A stretch of 64,000 bases of DNA from Gammaproteobacteria bacterium (GCA_041395445.1 JAWLAO010000003.1:186001-250000); one strand, 5' to 3'; shown: positions 19,705-29,707, counted from the first letter of the stretch. Notes: generated by a model not told the origin, from the letters alone. Numbers and translations: made by a program.

Positions 19705-20450
19705 TTAACTTTGGGTTCTTTGCCTGAGAGCCTCAAACAACGTGATTCCGGTTGCCACTGAGATATTGAGGCTTTGCACCGTTCCAGACATGGGAATATG
19801 CACTAAAAAATCACAATGCTTTTTCACCAAAGGGCGAATTCCTTTGCCTTCATTACCCATGACCAATGCCAAAGCACCGGTCAAATCGCTTTGATAAATG
19901 CTTTTCGAGTCCGCATCACAATCAGTACCGGCAACCCAAATGCCATTATTTTTTAGAATTTCCAAAGCAGAAACTATGTTAGTGACTTGATAAATTCGCA
20001 GAGTTTCAGCAGCTCCGGCGGCGGTTTTTCTCGCAGTTGCGGTTAATCCTGCGGCTTTATGTTTGGGAAAAATTACCAAATCCACACCGGCAGCATCTGC
20101 ACTGCGCAGACATGCTCCAACATTTTCGGATCTTCAATATTATCCAAAAAACAAGAATCAATGGTGCTTCATATTGGGAATGTCCCTTTAAATCTGACTC
20201 ATTCGCAAACGGGAAACCTTGATTAAAGCGATCACTCCCTGATGTCTGTCCTTGCATTGACTGTTGAGTTTATTGACTGATTCTTTCGTCAGTTTTAAAC
20301 CCAGATCACGTGCTAAAGAAATAATTTTTTGCAAGCGCGGATTGTTGCTGTTTCCAGCAACCATAATATGTATGATATTTTCCGGAGACTGTTCTAAAAC
20401 ACTCTCCATGCATGGATACCAAAGACCCATTCTGTTTGATTCTTATTCAT
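19705..20450 (-). pseudogene. rlmB: 23S rRNA 2'-O-methyltransferase RlmB, frameshifted several times
   Basis: All parts of an RlmB/TrmH-type SPOUT methyltransferase (Gm2251) are present in order but in different frames. The true start appears to be the ATG at 20450 (reading MNKNQTEWVFGIHA). One-base shifts are needed near 20405, 20205, 20145 (T run) and 20125 (A run). The last 126 codons are intact, including the SAM knot GALALVMGNEGKGIRP and IPMSGTVQSLNISVATGI. The encoded sequence is otherwise well conserved, so the damage is recent or is sequence error. Confidence 0.85.
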
Positions 20451-20558
20451 GCGCGAATTATACCCCAAGCATTGTGTGATTAAATATTTTCAATAAAAAA
20501 ACGAATAAACATAAAAAAAATTCAAGTAAAATGTATTTAATTGGCTGTACACAAAAAA

Positions 20559-20924
20559 ATGCAAAGCAAACAGAAAAATATTTGATGAACTCAAGAAGTT
20601 GGGATAAGCCGACATGCGCCATTATTGGTTTGTGTGCAAGATACAGTGGATGCCTGTCATCTCTATACCAAATATCAAATGAAGAATGGACAACCTCTGT
20701 ATTTTGGCGGAATTAAAATCAACAAGTCCTTTGTTAGTTATTATTTGATGCCAATTTATGTAAACCCTGAATTGCTCAAAGATATTGATGCGAAATTGAA
20801 AAAGCACCTTAAGGGAAAGTCCTGCTTCAATTTCAAACAACTAGATGACGATGTACTGACTCAACTACAAGAGTTGACTGATAAGGGTCTGCAAGACTAT
20901 CATCGACAAGGATATTTAGAATAA
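20559..20924 (+). pseudogene. DUF1801/YdhG-like small protein with frameshifted N-terminus
   Basis: The last 99 codons are open (from 20625) and read CVQDTVDACHLYTKYQMKNG, then PLYFGGIKINKSFVSYYLMP and GKSCFNFKQLDDD. I know this pattern from small uncharacterised proteins of the YdhG/DUF1801 kind. The missing N-terminus (FDELKKLGIS) is present upstream but needs one extra base in the A run near 20577 and one near the GGG at 20601. The ATG at 20559 would then be the start. Function is unknown. Confidence 0.65.
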
Positions 20925-20939
20925 AACACAGACTAAATT

Positions 20940-21605
20940 ATGGCAAAATTTATACCACTTCCTCACAAAATCAACTATTCCGAAGAAGAAATGTTGAAAT
21001 ATTCTGAGGAGTTTAATCAGTTACTGCAAAAACGCCGAACGGTGAGAGATTATTCAAATAAACCAGTGGCAAAAGAGGTCATAGAAAACTGTATCAAAGC
21101 CGCAGGTTCAGCACCCAGCGGAGCCAATATGCAACCCTGGCATTTTGTCGCAATCAGCAATGCCGAAATCAAATCCAAAATTCGCCAAGCGGCTGAAAAA
21201 GAAGAACAGGAGTTTTATGAGCGCCGCGCCAGCGAAGAATGGTTAAAAGCACTCGAACCTCTGGGAACAGACACCAACAAACCATTTCTGGAAACTGCTC
21301 CCTGGCTGATTGCCGTGTTTCTGGAACGCTATGGACTGGGTGAAAACGGCAACCGAATCAAACATTATTACACGCCCGAATCCGTCGGGTTAGCCTGTGG
21401 AATGCTAATTACAGCTTTGCACAATTGCGGACTGGCAACTTTAACGCATACACCAAGCCCCATGGGATTTCTCAAGGAAATTCTCAACCGCCCGGATAAC
21501 GAAAGACCTTATCTGTTGACGGTCTGCGGCCATCCAGTTGAAGATGCCAAAGTGCCCGATATTCACCGAAAACCTTTGGAGGGTATTGTTACGTTTTTTG
21601 AGTGA
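20940..21605 (+). CDS. Nitroreductase-family flavoprotein
   Basis: This 221-residue protein has the FMN-binding pattern of nitroreductases: QKRRTVRDYSNKPV (arginine pair), AAGSAPSGANMQPWHFV, a central region with YYTPESVGLACGMLITALH, and the C-terminal NERPYLLTVCGHP. Such enzymes reduce nitro groups or quinones with NAD(P)H. The length and the GANMQPWHFV and TPESVGLA segments also resemble the iodotyrosine-deiodinase-like subgroup. It is intact although its neighbours on both sides are broken. Confidence 0.9.
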   Translation: MAKFIPLPHKINYSEEEMLKYSEEFNQLLQKRRTVRDYSNKPVAKEVIENCIKAAGSAPSGANMQPWHFVAISNAEIKSKIRQAAEKEEQEFYERRASEEWLKALEPLGTDTNKPFLETAPWLIAVFLERYGLGENGNRIKHYYTPESVGLACGMLITALHNCGLATLTHTPSPMGFLKEILNRPDNERPYLLTVCGHPVEDAKVPDIHRKPLEGIVTFFE

Positions 21606-22174
21606 AACACCAACCTGCGATAAATTTGAAGCTCAACAATAACTCGCTACGCTCAAAAAGTTTCTGGAAAACTTTTTCACGCAAGCCCTCATGGATGAGG
21701 GTATCAGGACAATACGAATAAACACTTGTTTCGCTTTCATCAAAATTTACTCCGTTCCTCAGTGGTGTAAAAAGGATTTTAAAAAGAACTCTGTCATATT
21801 GAGCGAAAAATGGAATGAGCCCTGAAAAAATATATTTACAATAGTTTTTTTATTAATCTCATACTAGAATAAATACAAACCCTAACTACACTTTCAAAAT
21901 TTAACTCATAAGCCTAGCCAGGAAGCCGAGCATATATTCTTCTAAAACTTGTGATGTATGTGTGTTTTTATACCCTGATATATGCAATAGAGTGCATTTT
22001 CATGATGTTGTGCACATGCATAGAGTAACTTAATCAACCAAGAAAAACTGACGGCAACCGAAACTCTTTTACGATTAGCATTTACTTTTGGCTACATTTA
22101 TATGAATTTTGGCTACATCTGTTTTGGGTGTTTTTGTTATAATTTTACAATATCAAAATTAAACAAGAAAAAAG
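21606..22174. other. 570-base gap without a gene
   Basis: No coding region is supported. Near 21690-21715 there is a small hairpin, CCCTCAT/ATGAGGG. Around 21780 is a fragment resembling the short 'gtcatattgagcgaa' repeat seen elsewhere in the window. The right end holds the promoter and operator of the epimerase cassette. Confidence 0.6.
22086..22143 (+). promoter_or_regulatory. AraC-style operator (two 12-bp direct repeats) plus -10 box
   Basis: TTTTGGCTACAT occurs at 22086-22097 and again at 22107-22118, exactly 21 bases apart. That is two helical turns, the spacing seen for AraC-family half sites. TATAAT follows at 22138-22143, placing the second repeat over the -35 position, as in class II activation. 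The epimerase gene starts at 22175 and an AraC-family gene lies at the end of the same cassette, so autocontrol of the cassette is a reasonable inference. Confidence 0.6.
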
Positions 22175-23073
22175 ATGAAAGTATTTGTAACAGGAGCTTC
22201 GGGATTTGTAGGCTCTGTTATAGTAAAGGAGTTACTTGGTGCAGGACACCAGGTAATTGGTTTGCCTGTTTGTGAAAAATCGGCGAACGTAATCAGCCAA
22301 ATAGGTGCAGAAGTATTAAAAGGAGACCTTGAAGATTTGGAAATATTAAGACAAGGTTCTAAAAATGCTGATGGTGTTATTCATGCAGGTTTTTTCCACG
22401 ACTTTACTCAATTTGCAAAAGCAGTAGAAATAGACAAGAACGCAATAAATGCAATGGGCGAAGTTTTAATTGGAACCAACAAACCAATTGTAGTAACAGC
22501 AGGAATTTTGGGCTTTCACTTATCAATGGAAAAGTTACGGAAGAAAGTAAATCATCAGGTATTCCGCGTTCTTCAGAAACAACTGCTTTGGTGCTTGCAG
22601 AAAAAAGGTGTAAATGCTTCTGTGGTTCGTTTGTCCCTTAATTGTTCACGATAAAGGTGACAAAGGTTTTATCACGTTTATCATTGAGCAGGCACGCAAA
22701 ATGGTGTTTCGGCTTATCCCGAAAATCTGGTCTGCGGTTCATCGTTTGATGCAGCAAAAATTTTTCGTTTAGCCCTAGAAAAATCGGCAAAAGGAGCATT
22801 GTACAATGCAGTAGGAGACACAGGAGTTAAAATAAAAGTATTGCAGAAGTGATTGGCGAAAAACTAAATTTACCAGTTGTTTCGTTATCCACAGATGAAA
22901 TCGAAAAACATTTTGAATGGATGAGCCGTTTTATTTCAATTGACAGCCCTGCATCAAACTTAATAACACAAGAACAACTAAGTTGGAAACCAACGCATAT
23001 TGATTTGTTGGAAGATATGCGTAAAAATTATTTTTTAATCAATAAAAAAACAGAAAATGAGTATAAAAAATAA
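22175..23073 (+). pseudogene. NAD-dependent epimerase/dehydratase-like protein, frameshifted
   Basis: The first 110 codons are clean: MKVFVTGASGFVGSVIVKEL with the Rossmann GxxGxxG motif and KGDLEDLEILRQGSKNADGV. Beyond that, the rest of the family sequence is readable only with small corrections. A base is lost near 22510, extra bases lie in the A run near 22603 and the T run near 22638, and A's are lost near 22700 and 22838. The C-terminus ends at 23073. The protein resembles Bacteroidetes sugar or NAD-binding short-chain proteins. It overlaps the next gene by 17 bases. Confidence 0.8.
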
Positions 23074-23824
23074 AATAGCATTAGTAACAGGCGGAAGTCG
23101 TGGATTAGGCAGAAATATGGCGCTCTCAATTGCTAAAAAAGGTCTTGATATTGTTCTGACCTACAACAACAATAAAGAAAAAAGCCAATGAAGTAATTAA
23201 AGAAATTGAAAGCTTAGGACAAAAAGCCATTGCCATTCAATTGAATGTTGCTAGATTTTGAAAAATTCAAAGAGTTTTTTGATGATGTTCAGCATTCAAT
23301 TCAATCTCAATTTGGAGCTGATAAAATTGATTACCTCATAAACAACGCAGGAATTGGTTCATACTTCTTTTTTCGGAAACAACTGAAGAACAATTGGATA
23401 CGCTTTATAATATTCAATTTAAAAGGAACCTATTTATTAACACAAAATGCGTTGAAAATATTAAACAACGGAAGCGGCATTATTAATGTTTCTACCGGTC
23501 TTACACGGTTTTGTTTGAATGGATTTCGGCATATGCTTCAATGAAAGGAGCCATTGAAATTATGACAAAATACCAAGCCAAAGAGTTAGGCGAAAGGCAA
23601 ATCAGAGCCAATGTAATTGCGCCCGGAGCTATTGAAACAGATTTTGGTGGTGGAGTTGTAAGAGATAACAAAGATATATGAACAAATTTATAGCATCCAA
23701 TACGGCATTAGGACGAGTTGGACTTCCTGACGATATTGGGAGCGTGGTTGCTTTTCTTGCACCGAAGATGCATATTGGGGTAAATGGGCAGCGCATTGAA
23801 ATTTCGGGCGGACAATCTTTATAA
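23057..23824 (+). pseudogene. Short-chain dehydrogenase/reductase, frameshifted
   Basis: A classical SDR of about 250 residues is spread over several frames. It has IALVTGGSRGLGRNMALSIA at the start, INNAGIGS, the catalytic YASMKGA, IRANVIAPGAIETDFG, and the C-terminal GQRIEISGGQSL. Indels are needed near 23180 (extra A), 23252 (extra A), 23370 (T run), 23421 (extra A), 23510 and 23680. Most are at base runs. Sequence style resembles Bacteroidetes SDRs. It overlaps the epimerase end. Confidence 0.8.
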
Positions 23825-23843
23825 TTAAAATTATCTTTGCAAG

Positions 23844-24750
23844 ATGGCAAATCAAAAAACTCATTCGTATAAAAACAATCAGTGAATTTCATCAGTTGAA
23901 TGGTTTGCCAAACCCGGAACATCCGCTTATCAGTATTGTGGATTATGCAAAATTGCATCGCACGACAAACGAAGATTCAACAACCTTGTTTTTTGGTTAT
24001 TACATCATTTCATTAAAAGCGTGGTGTGAGTAAGATGTTTTACGGACAACAGCAATACGATTTTGATGAAGGGGTTTTATATTTTATAGCTCCAAATCAG
24101 ATATTAAGAACAAACAGCAGTCCGAATGAGAATCGTTCGGGTTGGCTGTTACTGGTACATCCCGATTTTTTGTGGAACACGTCATTGGCAACAAAAATTA
24201 AGAAATACGAATACTTTGATTATTCGGTCAATGAAGCCCTTTTTCTTTCCGAAAAAGAAGAAGATGTTTTAAATAATATTGTTCAAAATATCAAACAGGA
24301 ATACCATAGTAACATTGATAAATTCAGTCATAATATTATCATTTCACAAATTGAAACCTTGCTAAATTATTCCGAGCGGTTTTATCAACGCCAATTCATT
24401 ACCCGCAATTTCAAATCACGAAATTCTTCACCGATTAGTAAATACTGCTGACTATCAATCAGGAAGAATTAATAATCAAAGGTTTGCCCAAAGTACAAGA
24501 TATTGCCGACTCGTTACATATATCACCAAAGTATTTAAGTGGATTGTTAAAAATGTTGACGGGACAAAGTACACAGCAACACATTCACAATAAACTGATT
24601 GAAGTGGCTAAAGAAAACTATCTACAAATAAATCTTTCTGTGAGCGAGATTGCTTAAGATTTAGGTTTTGAACACTCACAATCATTCAGTAAACTATTTA
24701 AAACAAAAACAAAACTTTCTCCTTTAGAGTTCAGACGATCATTTAATTGG
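23844..24750 (+). pseudogene. AraC-family transcriptional regulator, frameshifted and with a nonsense codon
   Basis: The reading starts MANQKTHSYK. An indel near 23876 and another near 24020 lead into the 142-codon open part with MFYGQQQYDFDEGVLYFIAPNQI, the cupin-like ligand domain. After another shift near 24420 the DNA-binding domain reads VQDIADSLHISPKYLSGLLK and DLGFEHSQSFSKLFKTKTK. A TAA at 24655-24657 replaces the usual Tyr of SEIAYDLGF. The 3' end is approximate. It probably once controlled the two genes before it. Confidence 0.75.
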
Positions 24751-24984
24751 GGTAGTCTTTTCTTTCTTTTTTTATTTTTTATTCTTTGCAAAGCGGGAAA
24801 TAACTAATAACAACGAAAGACAAAACGCCAGAGCATAGCAATGTGTATAGACAATAGCTGTTAGAGTGCCAAATCGAAAGTTATTACTTTTAATATATCT
24901 GTACTTAGCTGAAAAGTAAGTGCATAAAACCCGCAACTTTTCATACACGTATCCGCTAATAAAACAACACACCTCTGTATCTCA

Positions 24985-25265
24985 AGAGGAAAGCTTGGGT
25001 TGTGTTTTATAGGAAAACACGGAATATTTATAGAAGCTGAAATAAGTTCTGAACTGCAATTGTTTTTCATAGATATTTATGACTTCCGTGTGTTTCACAC
25101 TTAGCTCGGTATGACGGAGTTTCGGTTTACATCCTCCTTTACTCTCACCGAGATATTTATGTTTGAGCGAAGCGAGTTCAAATACCTCGCCAAATTTGAG
25201 AAAAAATATCGAGGGAAACCGTAAGCTGAGAGTTTGGGCGTATTTTACGAGCAAAAAAATGAATA
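24985..25265. repeat. Dispersed non-coding repeat, copy A
   Basis: This gene-free stretch (24751-25373) shares a pattern of blocks with 41430-41720. Examples are CTCAAGAGG, GGAATATT, GCTCGGTATGACGG, CCTTTACTCTCACCGA then ATATTT, and at the far side a GGGAAACCGTAAGCTGAGAG block and ACGAGCAAAA. The middle is an imperfect palindrome that differs between copies. It may be a MITE-like element or a structured RNA; no coding frame is supported. Confidence 0.6.
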
Positions 25266-25373
25266 AAGGTCATGTTGGGTGGCAACAAAGTAACAAGAAA
25301 TCACGGACACTAGTGCGTTGCTCCTCAGAATGACAGAGTTTTTTATTACTGATTTACAATTACTAATTATTAA

Positions 25374-26147
25374 TTACCCATTACTCATTACTAATTGATT
25401 TATCACATAATGTGCAGCTGTGATTCCAAACAGACTAATCACTGTCATATCAGTTCCAAAGCCGTTGTTGCAGTCAAGTTTGAGGCTGGTTTTTGGTTGG
25501 TTTTCGGGGAATCCACACCATGGCATTTTGACCGATTCAGGCGAGAAGACACTCATGATTTTGAATTTTTTACCGGCATGTTTGGGGAAACCGTAATCTT
25601 TACGAAGAGTGGCTCGAAGTTTACTCAGCAATTTATCTCCATGAGTTAACCCTAAGTCACAAACCTGTATTCCTGAAATCTGAGTTTTGCCACCGGCTCC
25701 GCCAACGGTGATGATATTGATGTTTTTCTCTTTGCATAAAGAAATCAACAAAGCCTTGTGTTTCAGGCTATCAATCGCATCAATAACGAAATCATAGTGT
25801 GTCTCAAGAAGTTTTTCGGCGGTGGATTGCATAAAGAAAGCGGGTTTTTGATGAACTTTACAATCAGGGTTGATGCTTTGGATACGATTAGCCATCGCTA
25901 AGATTTTTTCCTGTCCGATGGTTTCGGTGATGGCATGAATCTGACGGTTGATATTGGTCACGCAAACATCGTCAGCGTCAATTAAAGTAATTTCACCAAC
26001 ACCACTTCGTGCAAGTGCTTCCACAGCCCAGGAACCGACTCCGCCAACTCCGATGACACAGACATGTGCATTTTGTAAGCGTGTAAAACCGTCTTTTCCA
26101 TGCAGGCGTTCGACACCACCAAACCTTTGTTTCTTTTGTTCATTCAT
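25374..26147 (-). CDS. tcdA: tRNA threonylcarbamoyladenosine dehydratase TcdA
   Basis: This 257-residue E1-like enzyme makes cyclic t6A37 in tRNA using ATP. It has the nucleotide-binding HVCVIGVGGVGSWAVEALARSGVG (about residues 28-51), TLIDADDVCVTNINRQ, FVIDAIDSLKHKALL and the C-terminal LDCNNGFGTDMTV. Length and order match TcdA (CsdL) rather than ThiF or MoeB. The start overlaps the end of tatD by four bases. Confidence 0.94.
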   Translation of the reverse strand: MNEQKKQRFGGVERLHGKDGFTRLQNAHVCVIGVGGVGSWAVEALARSGVGEITLIDADDVCVTNINRQIHAITETIGQEKILAMANRIQSINPDCKVHQKPAFFMQSTAEKLLETHYDFVIDAIDSLKHKALLISLCKEKNINIITVGGAGGKTQISGIQVCDLGLTHGDKLLSKLRATLRKDYGFPKHAGKKFKIMSVFSPESVKMPWCGFPENQPKTSLKLDCNNGFGTDMTVISLFGITAAHYVINQLVMSNG

Positions 26148-26911
26148 GATGCAGATTTTAACTGAAAAAACGTCTGTGTCACTTCCGTTGTTTCATCTTC
26201 TACCTGTTGCAAGGTTTTTCCTTTTAATTCAGCATAACATTGAGCGATTTTTAATAAATTGACAGGAAGATTGCGCAATTTAAAGTCCGGATAAAGATTT
26301 TGATCGGGCGCATCGGTTTCCAGCATGATGCTTTCTGAAGGGCAAAACTTCACTAGTTCATGAATTTTCGTCGCCTTTGGATTACACAGAACTCCGCCAA
26401 AACTGAATTTGATACCGTGTTCCAAAAGTTTTTTGGTTTGTTCAATACTACCGTTATAACTGTGAATCATGGCATTGTAATAATCTGCGTTTTTTAAGCT
26501 GCTATAAACGGCATCCACAGCATTTCGTGCATGAAGAATCAAGGGCAGATTATATTTTTTCGCCAGTTCAATCTGTGCATCGAAATAATATTGCTGTAAG
26601 TCTTGTTCCAAGTCCTTTACGAAATAATCCAGACCGCATTCACCAACGGCATAACAATCGTTTGTTTGCAACCAGTCATCCAGTCTTTGTATGTCTGATT
26701 TTTGGTGCTGATTCAAAAAATACGGATGCAAGCCATAAGCAGGGATAATAGCTTTGTTTTCTTCTGAAAGTTTTTTTAGCTTTTCAAAACCATTCACACC
26801 AACTGCCGGAACAATGAACTTCTGCACACCGGCATCCTGCGCTTGTTTGATGAGTGCCTCACGATCGTCATCAAAGCGGGAGTCGTCCAGATGAATATGT
26901 GCATCAATCAC
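26144..26911 (-). CDS. tatD: TatD-family metal-dependent deoxyribonuclease
   Basis: The 255-residue product has the amidohydrolase-like layout of TatD: MIDAHIHLDD (metal His pair), VGECGLDYF (Glu), PLILHAR, AMIHSYNG, and MLETDAPDQNLYP. These 3'-5' DNases act in DNA repair and turnover. It is coupled to tcdA and follows cyoE by six bases, so cyoE-tatD-tcdA could be one operon with ctaA. The exact subfamily (TatD, YcfH or YjjV) is unsettled. Confidence 0.9.
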   Translation of the reverse strand: MIDAHIHLDDSRFDDDREALIKQAQDAGVQKFIVPAVGVNGFEKLKKLSEENKAIIPAYGLHPYFLNQHQKSDIQRLDDWLQTNDCYAVGECGLDYFVKDLEQDLQQYYFDAQIELAKKYNLPLILHARNAVDAVYSSLKNADYYNAMIHSYNGSIEQTKKLLEHGIKFSFGGVLCNPKATKIHELVKFCPSESIMLETDAPDQNLYPDFKLRNLPVNLLKIAQCYAELKGKTLQQVEDETTEVTQTFFQLKSAS

Positions 26912-26917
26912 AATTTG

Positions 26918-27829
26918 TTACAGCAATGGCGTATGAAAGACTTTTTGATTGAGATTGTGAACCGGTAGATAGTGGTCAATCAGCAAGATGGCGAATAGAA
27001 TCATCAAATACCAGATGGAATATTTAAACACTTTCCACGGTAACATTGGGTCTTTGGAGGTTCTCATTTGCAGGACCAATTGCAAAAATCTCCCACCCAG
27101 AACCACTGCGCCAATCAGATAAACCCAACCGGACATGCCGACAAGATAAGGAAAAATAGTCACAATTATCAATAAAATAGTGTAAAGAATGATGTGCAAC
27201 AATGTGTGTTGAATTCCATGAGTTACCGGTAGCATGGGTATTTTGGCTTTGGCATAATCATCCACCCTGTGCACAGCCAGAGCCCAGAAATGCGGTGGTG
27301 TCCAGGTAAAGATAATAGCAAAAAGCAACAAAGCATCACCGGTGAGATTTCCGGTGATTGCCGTCCAGCCTAGCACCGGAGGGGCGGCTCCGGCGGCTCC
27401 TCCAATCACAATATTTTGTGGAGTGATTCTTTTTAGGAAAAATGTATAAATAAAAGCATATCCGATTAACGAGAAAAACGTCAGAACCGCTGTCAGTACG
27501 TTGATTTTCAGAACCAAAACCGTCATGGAAATCAAACATAAGAGTAAGGCAAAAATAATCACTTGCCAGTCTTTGAGTTCTCCTTGAGGAAGCGGTCGAT
27601 GCTGCGTTCGTAACATAATTGCATCAATTTTTTGATCTGCCCAATGGTTAATGGCAGCAGCCGAACTGGCCGCAAAACCAATGCCAATAAGTCCATAAAT
27701 CATCGTCACTACAGGCGGTAAGCCTTTATCAACCGATAAAAGCATTCCTACAAAAGCGGTAAACACAATCAACAAAACCACTTTAGGTTTTGTCAATTCC
27801 AGAAATTGACTGAATTTAGAACTACTCAT
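26918..27829 (-). CDS. cyoE: Protoheme IX farnesyltransferase (haem O synthase)
   Basis: This 303-residue UbiA-family membrane enzyme attaches farnesyl to haem B, making haem O. It has about eight or nine transmembrane segments. The first loop carries NHWADQKIDAIMLRTQHRPLP, the family's Asp-rich prenyl-diphosphate site, and HFWALAVHRVDDYAKAKIPM follows later. The end of ctaA overlaps its start by one base, so haem O and haem A synthesis are translated together. It could equally be named ctaB. Confidence 0.96.
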   Translation of the reverse strand: MSSSKFSQFLELTKPKVVLLIVFTAFVGMLLSVDKGLPPVVTMIYGLIGIGFAASSAAAINHWADQKIDAIMLRTQHRPLPQGELKDWQVIIFALLLCLISMTVLVLKINVLTAVLTFFSLIGYAFIYTFFLKRITPQNIVIGGAAGAAPPVLGWTAITGNLTGDALLLFAIIFTWTPPHFWALAVHRVDDYAKAKIPMLPVTHGIQHTLLHIILYTILLIIVTIFPYLVGMSGWVYLIGAVVLGGRFLQLVLQMRTSKDPMLPWKVFKYSIWYLMILFAILLIDHYLPVHNLNQKVFHTPLL

Positions 27830-28803
27830 CAGGACTTGCGGGTTTTATAAAGCAAAGCAACCAGAGATAACAGCAACAAAGCAGCAACACCGTTATGTGC
27901 TGTCGCTACCGCTAATGGTAAGCTAAAGGTCACGTTGACAATCCCTAGAGCGATTTGTAACAACAACAATCCTGCAACTGTAACACCTAATGGCATGAGC
28001 TCACGGTTTTTCATTAAACGCGTGGTTAACCATGCCAGATACAAAGTCACCACCACAAAACCCAAACGGTGAGCCATTTGAATCGCAACCCGACTTGGAG
28101 CATCAAGCACACCAAATTCATAGTTCACACCCAAACCACGCCACATCACAAAGGCTTCGGAAAAATTCATGTCCGGCCATAATTGGCCATTACAAAGCGG
28201 AAAACCAACACAAGATAATGCGGCATAATTGGAACTGGTCCAGCCACCGAGCATGATTTGTAAAATAACTAAGAACAAGGCCAAACCAACCATCCATTGT
28301 TTCACATGACCGGCATAACGGTAAGGCTGTATTTTTTGAGAAGACGATAAAGCTAACCAGAATAGAAGCGACAAAGTCAACATGCCACCCATTAAATGAC
28401 CCATGACTATAATCGGCTTCAGTTGCAATGTGACTGTCCACATTCCTAATGCCGCTTGAAAAACTATAACAAAACCCAAAACCAAAGGCAGCGAATACGA
28501 CATTTCCCGTCTTTTTGAAAACGCCCAAAGGAATAAAGCTAAAACAACAAGCCCCAATGTTCCGGCAAAATAGCGATGAACCATTTCTTTCCATGCTTTA
28601 TGAGGTTCGACGGCTCTTTCAGGAAACGCATCATTAGCTTTTGTAATTTCATGAGTCTCTGTTGGCCAGTCCAAATGCCCGTAACAACCCGGCCAGTCAG
28701 GACAACCCAATCCGGCATCAGAAAGGCGAACAAAAGCTCCCAGAACCACGACAAATAATGCCAAAGCCACGCCAAACCATGCCAGTTTTGAATAATTTTT
28801 CAT
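27829..28803 (-). CDS. ctaA: Haem A synthase CtaA (COX15-like)
   Basis: The 324-residue membrane enzyme oxidises haem O to haem A for aa3-type oxidase. It has about eight transmembrane segments in two four-helix halves. RLSDAGLGCPDWPGCYG follows the first helix and histidines are in WKEMVHRYFAG, MAHRLG and TAHNG. I start at the ATG at 28803, where homology begins; 59 extra upstream codons run into the divergent gene's leader. The promoter must lie in the 88 bases shared with the 28892 gene. Confidence 0.94.
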   Translation of the reverse strand: MKNYSKLAWFGVALALFVVVLGAFVRLSDAGLGCPDWPGCYGHLDWPTETHEITKANDAFPERAVEPHKAWKEMVHRYFAGTLGLVVLALFLWAFSKRREMSYSLPLVLGFVIVFQAALGMWTVTLQLKPIIVMGHLMGGMLTLSLLFWLALSSSQKIQPYRYAGHVKQWMVGLALFLVILQIMLGGWTSSNYAALSCVGFPLCNGQLWPDMNFSEAFVMWRGLGVNYEFGVLDAPSRVAIQMAHRLGFVVVTLYLAWLTTRLMKNRELMPLGVTVAGLLLLQIALGIVNVTFSLPLAVATAHNGVAALLLLSLVALLYKTRKS

Positions 28804-28891
28804 GTTATTGAAGATTTTCGATATAATCAAACTCAAAGGACGTACGATTTTACTGCATTCAACTTTATTTTTCTTTGCATTCAGGTATTTT

Positions 28892-29704
28892 ATGTGTGAA
28901 TTATTTGCATTATCCGCATCATCAGCAACAGAAGTCAGCTTCTCCCTGAATGAATTTTCCAAACACGGAGGATTAACCAATCATCACAGACATGGCTGGG
29001 GAATTGCCTATTACCAGCAAAATGCGGCCAATATCATCAAGGAAGCCGGACAGGCAAGTGACAGTCCCTATATGGAGTTTGTAAAGAATTATCGGATAAA
29101 AAGCAAAAATATCATGTCACATATTCGCTATGCCACGCAAGGTGATGTCAGTTTCAGAAACACTCAACCGTTCTCCCGTGAACTTGCCGGACAACAACAT
29201 GTTTTTATTCATAACGGCAACATTAAAGGCATTGTAAATAATCCCAATTATCACAATCCACATTTCCAACCAATGGGCGATACCGATTCCGAAACGGCAT
29301 TTTGTTATTTAATGTTTCAAATGTCAGAGTTATGGAAACGTAAGAATAACCCGGAATTATCAGAACGCTTTGAAGTATTTAATCAATTCGCTAATGAAAT
29401 GAAAACTATGGGACTAGCAAATTTTATTTATAGCGACAGCGAATACATTTATTTATTCAGCCATATTCGGGAAGTCAAAGACGATAAAGGCAATGATGTG
29501 GTCTTACCAGGACTTTATGTTTTATTACGTCAATGTGACATTGGTATTTTTGATACCGAAATTAAGGGTCTGAAAATGCCAGAATCTCAATCCTTAAATG
29601 TAGCTTTGGCATCCAGTGTGCCATTGAATAACGAAAACTGGGTGGCTTTGGAATCCGGTCAATCCATGGTTTTTAAAAATGGTGAAATTGTTTTAGGAGC
29701 ATAG
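28892..29704 (+). CDS. Class II glutamine amidotransferase, YafJ-like
   Basis: This 270-residue protein starts MCELFALSA, so Cys2 becomes the catalytic N-terminal nucleophile. NHHRHGWGIAYYQ, SHIRYATQGDVSFRNTQPF and FIHNGNIKG are the GATase type 2 glutamine pocket. It lacks a synthase domain, like YafJ. Upstream in-frame codons to 28802 are ignored because the Cys must be at position 2. Substrate is unknown. The next gene begins four bases later. Confidence 0.9.
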   Translation: MCELFALSASSATEVSFSLNEFSKHGGLTNHHRHGWGIAYYQQNAANIIKEAGQASDSPYMEFVKNYRIKSKNIMSHIRYATQGDVSFRNTQPFSRELAGQQHVFIHNGNIKGIVNNPNYHNPHFQPMGDTDSETAFCYLMFQMSELWKRKNNPELSERFEVFNQFANEMKTMGLANFIYSDSEYIYLFSHIREVKDDKGNDVVLPGLYVLLRQCDIGIFDTEIKGLKMPESQSLNVALASSVPLNNENWVALESGQSMVFKNGEIVLGA

Positions 29705-29707
29705 ATT

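Noticed and set aside
20531..20716. 61-codon frame at the start of the DUF1801-like gene
   Set aside because: It is the wrong frame between two frameshifts; the family sequence is in other frames.
27829..28980. Longer ctaA start at 28980
   Set aside because: The extra 59 codons overlap the amidotransferase start and lack homology; the ATG at 28803 is the conserved start.
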